Assembly (NCBI GenBank): GCA_946533395.1
Contig: CAMNBU010000002.1
Location: 1-64,000 of the forward strand
Source: UBA4292 sp002395865
GTDB lineage: Bacteria > Bacillota > Clostridia > Lachnospirales > Lachnospiraceae
Reading direction: 5' to 3'
DNA: 64,000 nucleotides
Shown here: positions 8,557 through 16,589 of the stretch, in pieces
How the letters are laid out: each line of letters begins with the position of its first letter
Numbering within the stretch: the stretch's first letter is position 1
Made by a program: the position numbers and the translations under genes
The notes under the pieces: generated by a model
Databases searched by the model: none
The model's input: the letters and a program-made list of their open reading frames with translations, nothing else
Told to the model about the DNA's origin: nothing

Positions 8557-9495
8557 TCAGCCGTTGCAGTCGGCTATTACCTGCGCATCCTCCGAAAATC
8601 CCGTCCGAAGCACACCGTCGGCTCCGAGCACCAGCCCTCTCACATAGTCGCAGCAACCATACGCAGTCTCCCTGCCGTAGAACTCCACCAGCTTTCCTTC
8701 CGGCGAAACATATACCCCGTCTGTGCATCTGCAGTTATCATAATCCGCAAATTCCTTCGTGAACAGAAATCTGTCGTCCCCCCTGTCAAAAAGCTCCAGG
8801 TACGACACACGGTTCTTTTTCGTGTATTCATTAACCACCATGGGCGTGACGAAAGCCGCTTTGGGGACACCGGTGTGCGCGGTAAAGTCCAGAAACCTGA
8901 CCATCTCCTCCTTCGTACCTATCCCGTCCGCAAGCAGCAGGCAGTTGAACACGAAGAGCCTCGGATCGTACACGCTCTCTACTGTCTCCTTTATAAGCCG
9001 CGTATCCGCCGTCTTCACCCAGAAATACGCGTCATTTCGCGCGTCATCATAATGGTGCCTGCTTATATGTATCGTATCGACGAACTCCAGTCTCTTTATC
9101 CTGTGGATATCCTTAAGTCCGGTGCCGTTCGTATTGATACTCAGCTGCACCCCCAGGCCTAATACATCGAATATCATCTGCACGATCTCGTTCAGAAGCC
9201 CCACATCCGTGAAAGGCTCCCCGCCGGTTATCCCTATCCCGCGAAGCGAATCCGTCCTCTTCATCTCTATCAGCGTCCTCTCGAGCGCCTTCAGATCCAG
9301 ATACCCCTCTCTCCTGCTCCCCGAAGCCGAGCAGAACCTGCAGTTTGCTCCGCACATATACGTCGGACACACCGACAGCTGTATCCTGACAGGCGGCTTC
9401 TTGAGCGTATACGGACAGCCGTTTTTCGAGCAGATATAATTCTTAACAGGTATGGTCTTACCGAATATGGTAAGGTCTGTGGTTTTTTCGATCAT
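8557..9495 (-). CDS. Radical SAM protein
   Basis: From the ATG at 9495 the protein has 312 residues. A TTG at 9549 is possible but has no ribosome site. The iron-sulfur motif CGANCRFC (CxxxCxxC) lies at residues 48-55 and is followed by a GITGGEP motif typical of SAM binding in this superfamily. Further cysteines near the N-terminus (ICSKNGC) and C-terminus (NCRC, YGCC) could bind an auxiliary cluster, as in MoaA-like or SPASM-like enzymes; this is inference. It is the first gene of the operon that continues into two unknown proteins, the HExxH/VWA protein and a MoxR ATPase, so a peptide- or protein-modifying role is a reasonable hypothesis. Confidence 0.85.
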   Translation of the reverse strand: MIEKTTDLTIFGKTIPVKNYICSKNGCPYTLKKPPVRIQLSVCPTYMCGANCRFCSASGSRREGYLDLKALERTLIEMKRTDSLRGIGITGGEPFTDVGLLNEIVQMIFDVLGLGVQLSINTNGTGLKDIHRIKRLEFVDTIHISRHHYDDARNDAYFWVKTADTRLIKETVESVYDPRLFVFNCLLLADGIGTKEEMVRFLDFTAHTGVPKAAFVTPMVVNEYTKKNRVSYLELFDRGDDRFLFTKEFADYDNCRCTDGVYVSPEGKLVEFYGRETAYGCCDYVRGLVLGADGVLRTGFSEDAQVIADCNG

Positions 9496-9589
9496 CTTTT
9501 CGTTCTCTGCTGCCGGACGTACTCTCCCGACCGCGGGTGCAGTACACAATTGTTCGTCATTTATGATTTACAGGATGTCTGTTGAAGCG

Positions 9590-9618
9590 ATGATACCATA
9601 CTTCAGTTTTTTTTACAA
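9590..9618 (-). promoter_or_regulatory. Sigma-A promoter of the radical SAM operon
   Basis: On the minus strand there is TTGTAA (9618-9613), a 17-bp spacer and TATCAT (9595-9590). The predicted start near 9583 gives a leader of about 88 nt to the ATG at 9495. Confidence 0.65.
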
Positions 9619-9654
9619 CTTATTGATTATCTAAATCAAGGCCGTGACTTTGTA

Positions 9655-9683
9655 TTGACATCCATCAATAGCCATTGTATGCT
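9655..9683 (+). promoter_or_regulatory. Sigma-A promoter of the alcohol dehydrogenase
   Basis: TTGACA (9655-9660), a 17-bp spacer and TATGCT (9678-9683). Transcription would begin near 9690 and produce a leader of about 109 nt. Confidence 0.7.
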
Positions 9684-9715
9684 TGAGTTATAAAAGCTGT
9701 CATAAAAGAAGACCA

Positions 9716-9784
9716 ATGTCATTAAACGATGATATCCCCCCGGTACTGATACGGCAGGCACATCAGTACCCGCCACGCGCCTGC
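9716..9784 (+). promoter_or_regulatory. Structured 5' leader with possible H-type pseudoknot before the alcohol dehydrogenase
   Basis: Hairpin ATGTCAT/ATGATAT (9716-9722 with 9729-9735, one G-U) is followed by six C residues. Next is a perfect 9-bp stem GGTACTGAT/ATCAGTACC (9742-9750 with 9762-9770). Its loop contains GCAGGC (9754-9759), complementary to GCCTGC at 9779-9784. The Shine-Dalgarno AAAGGA and the ATG at 9799 follow at once. The order of parts and the GCAGGCA core match the elements at 4088-4157 and 59779-59849, though the stem sequences differ. Confidence 0.45.
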
Positions 9785-9798
9785 GAAAGGATCCGAAA

Positions 9799-10971
9799 AT
9801 GGATAATTTTTCTTTCTATTCACCCACCTGTTTCGTATTCGGCAAGGACGCTGAGAGCAAGGTCGGAGCCTGCGTGAAGCGCTTCGGCGGCAGCCGCGTT
9901 CTCATCCACTACGGAGGAGGCAGCGCTAAGCGCTCAGGACTTTTGGACAGAGTGAGGGCCTCACTCGACAAGAACGGTATAAGCTATGTGGAGCTCGGCG
10001 GTGTTAAACCGAATCCCAGAAGCGGACTGGTCTATGAAGGCATCGAGCTCTGCCGCGCAGAAAAGGTCGATTTCATACTCGCCGTGGGCGGCGGAAGCGT
10101 CATAGACAGTTCCAAGGCGGTAGCTGCCGGAACTCTCTATGACGGCGACTTCTGGGACTTCTACTGCGGCAGGCGCATCAGCGAGGCTCTGCCCTTAGGT
10201 ACGGTCCTCACGATAGCGGCTGCAGGAAGCGAGGGCAGCCCCGATTCTGTCATCACGAAAGAGGAGGGCATGTTAAAGCGCGGCGCCAGCGGCGACGCAC
10301 TGAGGCCTAAATTCTCCATATTAAACCCTGCCCTCACACAGACTCTCCCGCCCTACCAGACTGCTGCAGGCGCTACCGATATCATAGCGCATCTGTATGA
10401 GAGATATCTTACCAACACGACTGAGGTCGAGGTTACCGACAGACTCATCGAGGCCCTGATGCTCACGATGAAGCACGAGGCTCCCCGCGTTATAGCCGAT
10501 CCGGATAATTACGACGCGCGCGCCAACATAATGTGGGCCGGAATGATGGCTCACAACAACGCGGTTGGTGTCGGAAGAAGCCAGGACTGGAACAGCCACA
10601 ACATAGAGCACGAGCTCTCCGCTCTCTACGACTGCGCTCACGGCGCGGGACTCGCCGTGACCATGCCCGCGGTATTCAAATACGTCATGAATCACGATGT
10701 GATGCGTTTCGCTCAGGTTGCCGTAAGGGTATGGGGCTGTGATATGGATTTCGCTCATCCCGAAAAGACCGCGCTTGCGGGTATCGAGGCGCTTAAAAAC
10801 TTCCTGAAGTCCATAGGCATGCCTGTTACCTTTGAGGAGCTCGGAGCGAAGAAGGAGGACATTCCCACACTTGTAAATGTGCTCTGCCACGGTAACGGCA
10901 GGAGCGGCTATATCCAGGGCTTCGTAAGACTGGATGAAGAGGATTGCAGAAAGATTTACGAATCCATGTAA
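9799..10971 (+). CDS. Iron-containing alcohol dehydrogenase (butanol dehydrogenase-like)
   Basis: This 390-residue protein has the usual length and layout of group III Fe-dependent alcohol dehydrogenases of the YqdH/BdhA type. It has an N-terminal nucleotide-binding half with a glycine-rich GGGSVIDSSKA motif, then metal-ligand segments GATDIIAHLYE and IEHELSALYDCAHGAGL. It would interconvert aldehydes and alcohols with NAD(P)H during fermentation. It is a single-gene transcript with its own promoter, a structured leader and a strong terminator. A ribosome site AAAGGA lies upstream of the ATG. Confidence 0.93.
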   Translation: MDNFSFYSPTCFVFGKDAESKVGACVKRFGGSRVLIHYGGGSAKRSGLLDRVRASLDKNGISYVELGGVKPNPRSGLVYEGIELCRAEKVDFILAVGGGSVIDSSKAVAAGTLYDGDFWDFYCGRRISEALPLGTVLTIAAAGSEGSPDSVITKEEGMLKRGASGDALRPKFSILNPALTQTLPPYQTAAGATDIIAHLYERYLTNTTEVEVTDRLIEALMLTMKHEAPRVIADPDNYDARANIMWAGMMAHNNAVGVGRSQDWNSHNIEHELSALYDCAHGAGLAVTMPAVFKYVMNHDVMRFAQVAVRVWGCDMDFAHPEKTALAGIEALKNFLKSIGMPVTFEELGAKKEDIPTLVNVLCHGNGRSGYIQGFVRLDEEDCRKIYESM

Positions 10972-10992
10972 AGCGGGGGTATAAAAACACGA

Positions 10993-11026
10993 CATCCCGC
11001 CCCCTCTCGGGGCGGGATGCTGTTTT
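10993..11026. terminator. Bidirectional intrinsic terminator
   Basis: An 11-bp perfect stem CATCCCGCCCC (10993-11003) and GGGGCGGGATG (11009-11019) has a 5-nt loop. T-rich tracts lie on both sides (TGTTTTAT on plus, GTGTTTTTAT on minus). It ends both the alcohol dehydrogenase and the convergent oxidoreductase gene. Confidence 0.92.
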
Positions 11027-12002
11027 ATCTCTCCATGGGATACCGTATCCCGAACTGTGAGCGGATCTCATCCATTTGCCGCATGATCTCTATGGTCTGG
11101 CTGTGCGGCATCTCAACACATTCCGTCCTTCCATCCTCTATCGCCCTTTTGCAGGCCAGGACCTCGTACTCATATCCTGTGATCTGTGGAGGAACTGAAT
11201 ATTCCCTGACGTCGTAAGCTTCAGTGCCCTGTGAATACACCGTGATCTTCTCGGGATTATTGATGTTTTGGACCTCTATACGTCCCTTTGTTCCGTATAT
11301 TATGCCCCTCCTGTCAGTGAGCCCGTACATCGTGGTGAACAGGCTCGCCATGCGTCCGTCGTTGTACTCGATCATGACGCTGTCCTGCCCGTCCACTCCC
11401 GTGTCGGTGTACACACAGTTCGCGGCGATTCTTTTTATGTCATCCCCCCACACCATGCTCGCAAAGTTCAGAGGATACACGGTAAGATCCAGGAGGCAGC
11501 CGCCCGCCAGCTCAGGGGCAATGAGCCTCTTTACCTGGCTTATCCTGTAACCCAGATTCGCCGAGACCGTCTTCAGCTCTCCTATCACGCCGCTTCCGAT
11601 GATCTCGCTGATCATGGATCGCGAGGGCATGTATCTGGTCCAAATGGCCTCCGCAAGCAGCAGTCCCTTCTCCCGGGAGACCCTTATCATCTCGCGCGCC
11701 TCACACTCATTTACGGAAAATGCCTTCTCGCACAGCACGTGCCTGCCTGCCTCGAGCGCCTTTATCGTCCACTCGCAGTGATGCGAGTGCGGAAGCGCTA
11801 TATACACGAGATCCACGGCCGGGTCTGCGAGGAGCTCCTCGTATGACCCGTAGGCCTTCTGTATGCCGTTCCTTGCGGCAAATTCTTTTGCCTTCCCGAG
11901 ATCCCGCGAGCCTATCGCGTAATTCTCAACATCCCTCATACCGGCTATGGTCCTGGCCATAGACACTGCGATGGAGCCTGCTCCGATTATTCCTACTTTC
12001 AT
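11025..12002 (-). CDS. Gfo/Idh/MocA family oxidoreductase
   Basis: The start ATG at 12002 (MKVGIIGAGSIA) is chosen because AGGGGG lies 7 nt upstream; an ATG at 12062 would run through a terminator hairpin. The 325-residue protein has an N-terminal Rossmann motif GIIGAGSIA (about residues 4-12), the family EKA-type segment (HVLCEKAFSVN) and the C-terminal alpha/beta domain. Such enzymes oxidise or reduce sugars, inositols or dihydrodiols with NAD(P); the substrate cannot be told from the sequence. It lies downstream of the polysaccharide operon but is separated from it by a terminator. Confidence 0.9.
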   Translation of the reverse strand: MKVGIIGAGSIAVSMARTIAGMRDVENYAIGSRDLGKAKEFAARNGIQKAYGSYEELLADPAVDLVYIALPHSHHCEWTIKALEAGRHVLCEKAFSVNECEAREMIRVSREKGLLLAEAIWTRYMPSRSMISEIIGSGVIGELKTVSANLGYRISQVKRLIAPELAGGCLLDLTVYPLNFASMVWGDDIKRIAANCVYTDTGVDGQDSVMIEYNDGRMASLFTTMYGLTDRRGIIYGTKGRIEVQNINNPEKITVYSQGTEAYDVREYSVPPQITGYEYEVLACKRAIEDGRTECVEMPHSQTIEIMRQMDEIRSQFGIRYPMER

Positions 12003-12010
12003 AGTCCCCC

Positions 12011-12044
12011 TTAAAGAAACATCCTCCGGTATTGCCGGAGGATG
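12011..12044 (-). terminator. Intrinsic terminator of the polysaccharide operon
   Basis: On the minus strand a 10-bp perfect stem CATCCTCCGG/CCGGAGGATG (12044-12035 with 12029-12020) with a 5-nt loop is followed by TTTCTTTAA. It lies directly after the LCP gene stop and before the oxidoreductase start. Confidence 0.9.
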
Positions 12045-12062
12045 CGATCGGTTGTCAAACAT

Positions 12063-13406
12063 CTATAAATGCAGCTCCCAGTTCTCGTCAAACTGTCCGA
12101 TAAGTCTCAGCTCCTCATCTATTTGATAGATAACATCACTCGGATAGTAAGGAAGATCCGGATAGAGCTGAAGGTGAAGCGCGGTCACGTTCTGTATCAC
12201 GTTCACCGGTATAACGTTCCATTTCATCTTGCCCTCGTAGCCGCTGCCGTCGTAGAGCTTTGAGGGATAACCGTAGCTGCCTGCCATGGAATATTTTGTT
12301 GCATTTGCCATGAGACCTATGATTGAATCCTGGCTGATGTTGAAGAGCATATTGTTGCCGACGATGTCGAGCATGGATACAAGTGTGCCCAGATCGGCCT
12401 TCTTCGCAAGATCGAGAGCCTGTGTCATGACCTCGCGCTGTCTCTGGGTCCTGTTGAAGTCGGAGTCCGTACGGCGCATTCTCATGTAGGCCACCGCCTG
12501 AACACCGTCGAGATGATACATGAGACCATCCTGGAAAGCCTCATCCGGTATCGGCACCGTGCCGATACCGGTCGACTCAACTATCTCATTGATGAGACCG
12601 TTAAAATAGGGCACGCGGGGCTGCTCTGCAGCCGTATCCGGGTCGGGGTTTTTGATAGTCTTGTATGCGGCCTTCATCTCCACATCGACGCCGCCGAGCA
12701 GCTGTATGATCTCTATAGCCGCGGTCCAGTCGATAACGACGAAGTAATCGAATGCAATATCGAGATTGTACGCAAGGGTATTGATCTCATCTATGTAACC
12801 GTTTGAAGAAAACGGCTGATTCGCCTTATCGTACTTACCGGAGGTATATCCCTTCAATAAGGTATCCCTGTAAATGGACGCCAGTCTGATCTCACCGGTA
12901 TCGTTATTGATCGTGGCGACCATCATTACATCAGAGTTGAGTCCCTTGCTCGATGAAAGATCGTAGCCGCTTCTGCCGTCGACACCTATTATACAGAATG
13001 TCGTATACTCCGTGCCGGGGTTGAACTCGGGATGAGTGGTGGTGGGATCATCCACCACCTCCGATGACGGTATGACTACTACAACATCGGTCTCGCTCGG
13101 ATCACCGGGATCAGTGGTGATGCTCGTCTGCGGCTCCCTCGTGGTCGGATCGATGTTAGCCACCTCCTCCGTGGTCCTCGGAGCAGTACCCTGTGACGGC
13201 TTGTAGATCACGTCTTCATCGACCACCACGTAGTTTTTGCCGATCTTTCCGAGAAAATGCAGAAGTACCGCGCACGCTATGACGACCAAAAGAAGTATCG
13301 TCTCCGTCACCGCAAACAGTATCCTTCTGTTTCTCACACGTTTCTTTCTCTTTTTTATCTGTTCCTTACGTCTTTCAAGTTTTTCTTCTTCAGTCAAAAC
13401 TATCAC
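12063..13406 (-). CDS. LytR-CpsA-Psr (LCP) family phosphotransferase
   Basis: The 447-residue protein has a basic cytoplasmic N-terminus, one membrane segment at about residues 29-50, an extracytoplasmic Thr/Asp/Pro-rich linker (about 70-135) and an LCP catalytic domain. The domain shows FCIIGVDGR, the conserved IYRDTLL and the RMRRTDSDFNRTQRQ arginine-rich motif. LCP enzymes attach undecaprenyl-linked glycopolymers to peptidoglycan. As the last gene of the polysaccharide operon it probably anchors the polymer made by the upstream genes. A terminator follows the stop codon. Confidence 0.93.
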   Translation of the reverse strand: MIVLTEEEKLERRKEQIKKRKKRVRNRRILFAVTETILLLVVIACAVLLHFLGKIGKNYVVVDEDVIYKPSQGTAPRTTEEVANIDPTTREPQTSITTDPGDPSETDVVVVIPSSEVVDDPTTTHPEFNPGTEYTTFCIIGVDGRSGYDLSSSKGLNSDVMMVATINNDTGEIRLASIYRDTLLKGYTSGKYDKANQPFSSNGYIDEINTLAYNLDIAFDYFVVIDWTAAIEIIQLLGGVDVEMKAAYKTIKNPDPDTAAEQPRVPYFNGLINEIVESTGIGTVPIPDEAFQDGLMYHLDGVQAVAYMRMRRTDSDFNRTQRQREVMTQALDLAKKADLGTLVSMLDIVGNNMLFNISQDSIIGLMANATKYSMAGSYGYPSKLYDGSGYEGKMKWNVIPVNVIQNVTALHLQLYPDLPYYPSDVIYQIDEELRLIGQFDENWELHL

Positions 13407-13435
13407 CTCATGTTTCGGGACAGTGTGTCAGGCCG

Positions 13436-14860
13436 TCAATAAGCATTCTTATTGACGAAACCGGTAAACACCGTCATAAACAATATCTTTATGTCGAGTC
13501 CGACCGACCAGTTCTCTATATAGTACAGGTCGTGTTCGATCCTCGGCTTTATTTCGGTATCCCCTCTGTAGCCATTCACCTGCGCCCAACCGGTCATACC
13601 GGGGCGCACCTGGTGCTTCACCATATATCTGGGGATCTCCTCCTTGAACTTCTCCACGAAGAGGGGTCTCTCGGGTCTGGGTCCTATAAGGCTCATGTCG
13701 CCCTTTAAAACATTTATAATCTGCGGGAGCTCGTCTAAGCTGGTCTTTCGCATCAGCCCGCCGAACTTAGTCACTCTCGCGTCACCCTTCGTGGTCCACT
13801 GCGTCTTCTCCTCCTCGTCGGTCTGTACCGTCATGGAGCGGAACTTGTACATCTTGAAGGGACGGTTGTGAAGGCCCACTCTCTCCTGACAGAATATGAT
13901 CGGTCCGGGCGATGTGAGTTTGATGGCGATGACGCATATAAGCATCACCGGTGAGAACAGTATGAGCGCTATGGTGCCGAGTATAATATCCATGGCTCTC
14001 TTGATCGAGGCGTTTGTCCACTCCATGAGAGGCACGTGTCTGATATTTATAAGCGGCAGTCCCTGCAGATCCTCCGTATAGGGGGATGTCGGTATCACAT
14101 TTGAATAGTCGGGCACGAATCTGGTGTGAACACCGGATTTCTCCGTGGAGGCCACGACATGGGCCAGCTTGTTGTACTCGGAAAGGCCAAGTGTGATTAT
14201 TATCTCATCGAGCTGATTGGCCTCGAGGAGACTCTCCAGCTCCTCCGTGCGGCCTACGACCTTTATGCCCTTGTATTCGAAGCCGATCTCCTTATTGTCA
14301 TCAAGTATTCCCTGAAGCCTGAAGCCCCACTGCGGGTTGTCGAGCACCCTGTCGATGAGCTCGCGGGCCGCGCCGGAGAAGCCGACCAGTATGGCCTTCT
14401 TCTGGTTCTTGCCTCTTCTGTTGCTCTCAAAGATTATGATACGGCTGATGCTTCTCTCCGTGATCATAAAGCAGAGATTGCTCATGCCGAAATAAAAGAT
14501 CATGTATCCGGAGAAGAAGTAGGAGTTCTTGATGATGTACAGTCCGGTGGTCAGCATAGACACGCCGATAATATTCGCAAAGAAGATACCGGATATCTCG
14601 CGCCGTCTTCCCGCTATGGACTTGTGGCCGTAGAGGCCGAATATCATGTACAGAATAACATAGCCGGGCACTATGAATATAAGCGCCCTTCCGTAGTACA
14701 TCAGAGCCTCCGGAGCAAAGGGTTCTTCGCTCCACTGATAGGTCTCTGCCTTCTGGACTACGAATCGCATAGTGTAGGCGCACAGATAAGCTATAACGAC
14801 CATCAGCGCATCCAAAAGGATATGTATTCTGTTCAGGATCTTTTGTCCGTCGTTAATCAT
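13436..14860 (-). CDS. Polyprenyl glycosylphosphotransferase (initiating sugar transferase)
   Basis: The 474-residue protein has about five N-terminal membrane segments, a central CoA-binding-like Rossmann region (AILVGFSGAARELIDRV) and a C-terminal Bac_transf domain. That domain has the diagnostic features KRAMDIILG, SPGPIIFCQERVG, KFRSM and RPGMTGWAQVNGYRG. It would transfer a sugar-1-phosphate to undecaprenyl phosphate, the first step of repeat-unit synthesis. The start overlaps the upstream glycosyltransferase stop by 4 bp (ATGA-type coupling). Confidence 0.94.
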   Translation of the reverse strand: MINDGQKILNRIHILLDALMVVIAYLCAYTMRFVVQKAETYQWSEEPFAPEALMYYGRALIFIVPGYVILYMIFGLYGHKSIAGRRREISGIFFANIIGVSMLTTGLYIIKNSYFFSGYMIFYFGMSNLCFMITERSISRIIIFESNRRGKNQKKAILVGFSGAARELIDRVLDNPQWGFRLQGILDDNKEIGFEYKGIKVVGRTEELESLLEANQLDEIIITLGLSEYNKLAHVVASTEKSGVHTRFVPDYSNVIPTSPYTEDLQGLPLINIRHVPLMEWTNASIKRAMDIILGTIALILFSPVMLICVIAIKLTSPGPIIFCQERVGLHNRPFKMYKFRSMTVQTDEEEKTQWTTKGDARVTKFGGLMRKTSLDELPQIINVLKGDMSLIGPRPERPLFVEKFKEEIPRYMVKHQVRPGMTGWAQVNGYRGDTEIKPRIEHDLYYIENWSVGLDIKILFMTVFTGFVNKNAY

Positions 14861-15834
14861 TTGTCAAGCCTTCTCTTGATGAATTCAGTAGTGTATACGA
14901 CTGTATCAAAAAGCATCATCGCCTCTATGGCAAGCTGCGTCACAAATGTGGATACACCGACCACACGCCTGCACTTCTTAAAGGTGCGAAAGCCCTCGAT
15001 AAGTCCGGATGAGTACTCTTTAAAATAACCCATCGCCGCGAAAAATACAAGCTTTATTATAAAGCCGAGCAGTATCGCGGGAGCATTTACTATGATCTGC
15101 CATGCGGCCATGTTCTTGTAGATGACGTAGATGCTGTTGCGCGCCGCAAGCTTCACCTTGAAGGAATTGTACTTGCTGCCGGAGGTTCCGCTGCCCACGT
15201 GACGGCATACCGCCTTCGGCGCGTACACATTCGTGTAGCCGTAGAGCCTTGCCCTATATCCCACATCCACATCCTCCAGATACGCGAAATGCATCTCGTC
15301 GAAAAGCCCGATCTTGTCGAATACCTTTCTGCGATACAGTCCCGCGCCGGCGCAACTGGTGAATATCGGCGACGCCTTGTCATACTTGTTCGCCGGCCTG
15401 TCGATGCCCTTCTGCGCTGACCAGCCCATGATGGTGTAGAGGTCACCCGCATCATCCATCTTCTCCGGCTGATGCATGCATACCATCTTTGCGCTGACGG
15501 AGAATATCCTCTTATCCCTGTCTGCGGCCTTTATGAGTTCTCCCACGTAGTCGGGCTCTACAGCCGTGTCGTTGTTTAGGAGGATTACATACTCTGTCTT
15601 CGAGCGCCTGATGCCCTCATTTACGCCGCCCGAGAAGCCCAGGTTCTCCTTCATGACGGCTATCTCCGCCTCGGGATAATTCTCCCTGAGGTACTCGACG
15701 CTGCCGTCTGTGGATGCGTTGTCTATCACAAGCACCTTGAAATCCCTGCACTTCTGTGCTCTGAGAGCCTCCATGCACGGCTCAAGGAAATGCTTGCCGT
15801 TGTAGTTAGGTATTACCACTGTCGCTTTTTTCAA
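14857..15834 (-). CDS. Glycosyltransferase family 2 (rhamnosyltransferase-like), TTG start
   Basis: The best start is TTG at 15834, not the upstream ATG inside the preceding gene. A strong GGAGG lies 7 nt before the TTG, and the protein then begins KKATVVIPNYNGKHF, the normal N-terminus of the family. The 325 residues have a GT-A fold with a DNASTDGS motif, LLNNDT and the acceptor-site LEDVDVGYR. A hydrophobic C-terminal segment suggests membrane association. It would add a sugar to the lipid-linked repeat unit. It follows the Wzt-like ATPase stop directly and overlaps the sugar transferase by 4 bp. Confidence 0.9.
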   Translation of the reverse strand: MKKATVVIPNYNGKHFLEPCMEALRAQKCRDFKVLVIDNASTDGSVEYLRENYPEAEIAVMKENLGFSGGVNEGIRRSKTEYVILLNNDTAVEPDYVGELIKAADRDKRIFSVSAKMVCMHQPEKMDDAGDLYTIMGWSAQKGIDRPANKYDKASPIFTSCAGAGLYRRKVFDKIGLFDEMHFAYLEDVDVGYRARLYGYTNVYAPKAVCRHVGSGTSGSKYNSFKVKLAARNSIYVIYKNMAAWQIIVNAPAILLGFIIKLVFFAAMGYFKEYSSGLIEGFRTFKKCRRVVGVSTFVTQLAIEAMMLFDTVVYTTEFIKRRLDK

Positions 15835-15836
15835 AA

Positions 15837-16580
15837 CTATCCCTCCGGGCTGTCCAGCCATTTTCTGTAAGCGGCGCATACAGTGTCCGGATCGCCCAAC
15901 ATCTTTACTTTACCGTGATCGAGCCATACCACGCGGTCGCTCATATCGCGTATCTGGTCGATATTATGCGATACGAAAAGCACCGTCGTACCGCCTCCCA
16001 TGAGCTCGAGCATGCGTTTCCTGCTCTTGGCCTGGAACCTCTCGTCTCCTACCGCGAGCACCTCGTCGCATATGAGTATCTCGGGTGTGACCACGGCAGC
16101 TATCGAAAAAGCAAGCCTGACCAGCATGCCCGACGAGTAGTTTCTGATGGGCTGGTCTATAAATTCGCCCAGCTCCGAGAACTCAAGTATCTCGTCGAAC
16201 TTCTCGTGGAGGAACTCCTTCGAGTAGCCGAGTATCGCTCCGTTTAGGAACACATTCTCGCGTCCGGTCAGCTCATAGTCGAAGCCGCTTCCGAGCTCAA
16301 GCATGGGTACGACATTGCCTCCGAGGACCACGCGGCCCTTCGTGGGCTTCATGATACCGCTTATTATCTTGAGGACTGTGCTTTTGCCCGCGCCGTTGTG
16401 TCCGATGATGCCCATGACCTCGCCCTTATTGACGGTGAAGCTTACATCCGTCAGAGCCCAGAAGTCCTTGTATTTAAGTCGTCCCTTGAACAGGGCGACC
16501 ATAGTCTCTTTTATGGTGCTGATGCGGTCCGCCTGAAGTCTGAAGCGGATGGACACATTCTCTACCTTTACCATTTCCAT
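15837..16580 (-). CDS. Polysaccharide ABC exporter ATPase (Wzt/TagH-like)
   Basis: The 247-residue ATPase has Walker A GHNGAGKST, signature YSSGMLVRLAFS, Walker B ILICDEVLAVGD and the H-loop FVSHN. The long segment before Walker A is typical of Wzt/TagH/RfbB exporters. It lacks the C-terminal carbohydrate-binding domain of some Wzt proteins, so substrate choice probably does not depend on a modified chain end. It pairs with the permease 9 bp upstream. The operon also encodes a flippase/polymerase pair, so two export routes may exist. Confidence 0.93.
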   Translation of the reverse strand: MEMVKVENVSIRFRLQADRISTIKETMVALFKGRLKYKDFWALTDVSFTVNKGEVMGIIGHNGAGKSTVLKIISGIMKPTKGRVVLGGNVVPMLELGSGFDYELTGRENVFLNGAILGYSKEFLHEKFDEILEFSELGEFIDQPIRNYSSGMLVRLAFSIAAVVTPEILICDEVLAVGDERFQAKSRKRMLELMGGGTTVLFVSHNIDQIRDMSDRVVWLDHGKVKMLGDPDTVCAAYRKWLDSPEG

Positions 16581-16589
16581 AGATATTTC

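Larger units (their letters stand above)
9496..9798 (+). other. Divergent intergenic region
   Basis: These 303 bases separate the radical SAM operon (minus) from the alcohol dehydrogenase (plus). They hold two outward-facing sigma-A promoters (9590-9618 minus, 9655-9683 plus) and, on the plus side, a structured leader (9716-9784). No open reading frame with a ribosome site was seen. Confidence 0.75.

Noticed and set aside
10321..10995. Minus-strand 224-codon frame opposite the alcohol dehydrogenase
   Set aside because: It is antisense to a well-supported enzyme gene and has no ribosome site or family.
12003..12062. Upstream ATG for the Gfo/Idh/MocA gene
   Set aside because: The extra 20 codons would translate through a clear terminator hairpin, and the internal ATG has a good ribosome site.
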